Positions 61,466-64,000 of a stretch of 64,000 nt of DNA are shown here, in pieces (the first letter of the stretch is position 1; each line of letters starts with the position of its first letter). The DNA is taken from positions 95,435 to 159,434 of the forward strand of contig NZ_JAAGUY010000013.1 of NCBI RefSeq assembly GCF_010868145.1, given 5' to 3'. The translations under genes were made by a program, and so were the position numbers. The notes beneath the pieces were generated by a model. It was not told the origin of the DNA and did not search any database. It saw only the letters and a program-made list of their open reading frames with translations. Source of the DNA: Nocardia cyriacigeorgica (GTDB lineage Bacteria; Actinomycetota; Actinomycetes; Mycobacteriales; Mycobacteriaceae).

Positions 61466-63607
61466 TTATCCCTTCACGTTGCTGAGCGTGCGCTCGGCGG
61501 CTTCCACCACGGCCTCGGTCGTGAAGCCGAACTCGCGGAACAGGGTCTTGTAATCGGCGGAGGCGCCGAAGTGCTCGATGGAGACGATCTCGCCCGCGTC
61601 ACCGGCGAACCGATGCCACGGCATCGCGATACCGGCCTCGACGGTCACCCTCGCGGCGACCGACGGCGGCAGCACCTCGTCGCGGTAGGCCTTGTCCTGC
61701 GCGTCGAACCACTCCACGCACGGCATCGAGACCACGCGGGTGCCGATACCCTGCTCCTCCAGCGTAGTGCGCGCCTCGACGGCGAGCTGGAGCTCCGAAC
61801 CGGTGGCGATCAAGATCACCTGCGGGGTTCCGGTAGAGGCCTCGGCCAGGATGTAGCCGCCCTTCGACACACCCTCGTAGCTGGTGCCCTCCAGGACCGG
61901 CAGGTTCTGGCGGGTCAGCGCCAGCGCCGACGGGCCGTCCTGATGCGGAAGCTCCGACACCGAGAAGTGCGAGCTGTGCTCGCTGCTGTCGCGCTCGAGG
62001 ATGGTGCGCCAGGCGTAAGTGGTCTCGTTGGCGTCACCGGGGCGGACCACGTTCAGGCCCGGGATGGCGCGCAGCGCGGCCAGATGCTCGATCGGCTGGT
62101 GGGTGGGGCCGTCTTCACCGAGGCCGATGGAGTCGTGGGTCCAGACGTAGGTGACCGGGATCCGCATCAGCGCGGCCAGGCGCACCGCCGGACGCATGTA
62201 GTCGCTGAACACCAGGAAGGTGCCACCGTAGGGTCGGGTCGGGCCGTGCAGCGCGATGCCGTTGAGGATCGAGCCCATCGCGTGCTCACGAACACCGAAG
62301 TGCAGTGTGCGGCCGTACGGGTTGGTCTTCCACATGCCGGTGGAGATCGACTCGGGACCGAAGCTCGGCACGTCGGGCATGGTGGTGTTGTTCGATTCGG
62401 CGAGGTCGGCCGAACCGCCCCACAGCTCCGGCAGCACCGGCGCCAGCGCCGCCAGCACCTTGCCGGAGGCCTTACGGGTGGCGACACCGGCCGGATCCGC
62501 CTCGTAGGTGGGCAGATTCGCGGCCCAGCCCGCGGGCAGCTCGCGCTTGGCGAGACGGTCGAACAGGGCCTTGTTCTCCGGGTTGGCCCGCGCCCACGCG
62601 TCGAAGCCCTGCTGCCAGTCCTGATGCGCCTGCCGGCCGCGCTCGACCGCCTTGCGGGTGTGCGTGATGACGGCGTCGTCGACCTGGAAGCTCTGCTCCG
62701 GATCGAATCCGAGGATCTTCTTGGTGGCGGCCACCTCGTCGCCGCCGAGCGCGGCACCGTGAGAGGCGCCGGTGTTCATCTTGGTGGGCGCCGGGTAGCC
62801 GATGACGGTCCGCAGCACGATGATCGACGGCTTGCCGGTCTCGGCCTTGGCGGCCTCGATGGCGGCCTCGATCGCGACGACGTCCTCGCCGCCCTCGACG
62901 GTCTGCACATGCCAGCCGTAGGCGGCGTAGCGGGCGGCGACATCCTCGGTGAAGGCGATGGTGGTGTCGTCTTCGATGGAGATCTTGTTGTCGTCGTAGA
63001 TCACGACCAGATTGCCCAGCTGCTGGGTGCCCGCCAGCGAGGACGCCTCGGAGGTGACGCCCTCTTCGAGGTCACCGTCGGAGGCGACGACGTAGACGAA
63101 GTGGTCGAACGGGCTGGTGCCCGGTGCGGCGTCCGGATCGAACAGGCCACGCTCGCGGCGGGCGGCCATCGCCATACCGACCGCGGAGGCCAGACCCTGG
63201 CCCAGCGGGCCGGTGGTGATCTCGACGCCGTCGGTGTGGCGGAATTCCGGGTGGCCAGGGGTCAGCGAGCCCCACTTGCGCAGGTTCTTCAGATCGTCGA
63301 GCTCGAGCCCGAAACCGGCCAGGTACAGCTGGATGTACTGGGTCAGGCTGGAGTGGCCACACGAGAGCACGAAGCGGTCGCGGCCGACCCAGCTCGGATC
63401 GCTCGGATCGTGGTTCATGACGCGCTGGTAGAGCACGTAGGCCAGCGGCGCGAGGCTCATCGCGGTACCGGGGTGACCGTTGCCCGCGTTCTGGACCGCG
63501 TCAGCGGCCAGCACCCGGATCGTGTCGACCGCCTTGGTGTCCAGGTCCGTCCAGTCGGCCGGATGGTTCGGCTGGGTGAGGGCGCGGATGTCGTCTGTCA
63601 CTGACAC
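61466..63607 (-). CDS. tkt: Transketolase
   Basis: A 713-residue thiamine enzyme of the non-oxidative pentose phosphate path. GNGHPGTAMSLAPLAYVL, GPLGQGLASAVGMA, ASDGDLEEGVTSEASSLAGTQQLGNLVVIYDDNKISI (ThDP-binding) and THDSIGLGEDGPTHQPIEHLAALRAIP are intact. GTG start at 63607 with AGGAG about ten bases ahead (GTG 63601 also possible). First gene of the operon. Confidence 0.96.
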   Translation of the reverse strand: MSVTDDIRALTQPNHPADWTDLDTKAVDTIRVLAADAVQNAGNGHPGTAMSLAPLAYVLYQRVMNHDPSDPSWVGRDRFVLSCGHSSLTQYIQLYLAGFGLELDDLKNLRKWGSLTPGHPEFRHTDGVEITTGPLGQGLASAVGMAMAARRERGLFDPDAAPGTSPFDHFVYVVASDGDLEEGVTSEASSLAGTQQLGNLVVIYDDNKISIEDDTTIAFTEDVAARYAAYGWHVQTVEGGEDVVAIEAAIEAAKAETGKPSIIVLRTVIGYPAPTKMNTGASHGAALGGDEVAATKKILGFDPEQSFQVDDAVITHTRKAVERGRQAHQDWQQGFDAWARANPENKALFDRLAKRELPAGWAANLPTYEADPAGVATRKASGKVLAALAPVLPELWGGSADLAESNNTTMPDVPSFGPESISTGMWKTNPYGRTLHFGVREHAMGSILNGIALHGPTRPYGGTFLVFSDYMRPAVRLAALMRIPVTYVWTHDSIGLGEDGPTHQPIEHLAALRAIPGLNVVRPGDANETTYAWRTILERDSSEHSSHFSVSELPHQDGPSALALTRQNLPVLEGTSYEGVSKGGYILAEASTGTPQVILIATGSELQLAVEARTTLEEQGIGTRVVSMPCVEWFDAQDKAYRDEVLPPSVAARVTVEAGIAMPWHRFAGDAGEIVSIEHFGASADYKTLFREFGFTTEAVVEAAERTLSNVKG

Positions 63608-64000
63608 GACCGAGGTTCTCCTGACATTGGTTTCGTCGACGATGGCGGGGTGGGTGGTGGCATGACGTACGGCAACGCCGAAAAGCGCGTGCCGGATGTA
63701 CCTACCACCCTAGATGTGCCCGCCACCGGCCGCGCACGAACCCGGGCGAAATCGGCCGCTCGGCGGCGCGGCGAGTAGCGGCCGGATGCTCGGGCGCGTG
63801 TGCGCGTGTGCGTTCCGAACAGACCCGGTGCTGCTCACGGTCGATGTGGCGTCCGCCACGTACGCGTGTCCGCGCGCGTGAACTGCCGCTGTTCACACCG
63901 GGTGCGGGCGGTTACCCGTGGGTGAACGTGGGCCTGCCGGGGCAGGGGGCGCGGGTCGGGGCGGTAGGGGCGTGGGTCTACCATCGTCTGTAGTAGTGGC
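63608..64000. other. Upstream region of tkt and of a divergent gene outside the window
   Basis: 393 bases, no supported gene. In mycobacteria ctaB (heme farnesyltransferase) lies near here on the opposite strand, so the end may be its leader. The region is G-rich on the plus strand near 63939-63970. Confidence 0.5.
63939..63970 (+). other. Potential G-quadruplex
   Basis: Five G-tracts (3-5 G each) at 63939-63942, 63945-63949, 63953-63955, 63958-63961 and 63967-63970 with loops of 2-5 bases satisfy the common G-quadruplex pattern. Position in a probable divergent promoter region suggests a possible regulatory role; not proven. Confidence 0.4.

Noticed and set aside
60275..63604. A 1109-codon plus-strand frame opposite tal and tkt
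   Set aside because: It is the antisense of two highly conserved enzymes and rich in Gly/Arg/His with no domain pattern; an artefact of codon bias.

Overview
This 64-kb, high-GC window is chromosomal DNA from a mycolic-acid actinobacterium, most probably Nocardia or a close relative. The evidence is conserved gene order shared with Mycobacteriales (fmt-rsmB-rpe, ribE-ribBA-ribH-PH protein, uvrC-rapZ-cuvA-whiA, gap-pgk-tpiA, tkt-tal-zwf-opcA-pgl), frequent GTG starts with 1-4 base gene overlaps, an EspG/PPE-like/DUF3558 module, NDMA-dependent alcohol dehydrogenase, and a UsfX-like anti-sigma/SigF pair. The genus is inferred; no rRNA or tRNA gene is visible.

Layout. 1-7.5 kb: 3' end of priA, an NmrA-like oxidoreductase divergent from a TetR regulator, a PadR regulator with a Gly/Phe repeat tail, a secreted lipase, then def-fmt-rsmB as one overlapping unit (N-terminal formyl-Met metabolism plus 16S rRNA methylation). 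7.5-14.4 kb: a YjbR protein, the rsbW-sigF stress-sigma pair (minus strand, with its own SigF-like promoter), rpe, a small unknown gene, a non-coding 0.84-kb stretch, and the riboflavin operon ribE-ribBA-ribH plus a PH-domain membrane protein. 14.5-22 kb: a lipoprotein gamma-glutamyltransferase, a second NmrA-like enzyme, and an alcohol/aldehyde oxidation unit (AcoR-like regulator, aldehyde dehydrogenase, NDMA-dependent alcohol dehydrogenase). 22-34.4 kb: uvrC-rapZ-cuvA-whiA, the glycolytic operon gap-pgk-tpiA, three accessory genes (META lipoprotein, DUF3841, MFS exporter) and secG.

34.4-52.2 kb is accessory: a divergent SDR/epoxide-hydrolase-like pair sharing a KstR-type box; a SnoaL-like protein; an erythromycin-esterase-like enzyme divergent from a double-HTH MerR regulator that seems to start with CTG; a small molybdopterin enzyme; a type VII secretion accessory module (EspG, PPE-like, helical partner, DUF3558 lipoprotein); a run of very small genes beside a Scr1/Scr2-type HTH-DUF397 pair; an orphan phage-type endolysin with a well-placed internal start; DoxX, SRPBCC and DUF4242 proteins; and a fused alpha/beta E1 dehydrogenase without E2/E3 partners.

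52.4-64 kb: a molybdate operon (HTH-TOBE regulator, modABC), a YbaK-type deacylase, an unknown acidic protein, and the oxidative and non-oxidative pentose phosphate operon tkt-tal-zwf-opcA-pgl on the minus strand. The upstream region at the right edge is G-rich and probably serves a divergent neighbour beyond the window (ctaB in relatives).

Where I moved a start inward from the longest open frame, I used Shine-Dalgarno spacing, overlap with the upstream stop, or family N-termini, and say so. The best candidates for something new are the endolysin with its internal start, the RG-rich extension of RsmB, the CTG-started MerR regulator, the KstR-type box, and the small-gene/T7SS island.
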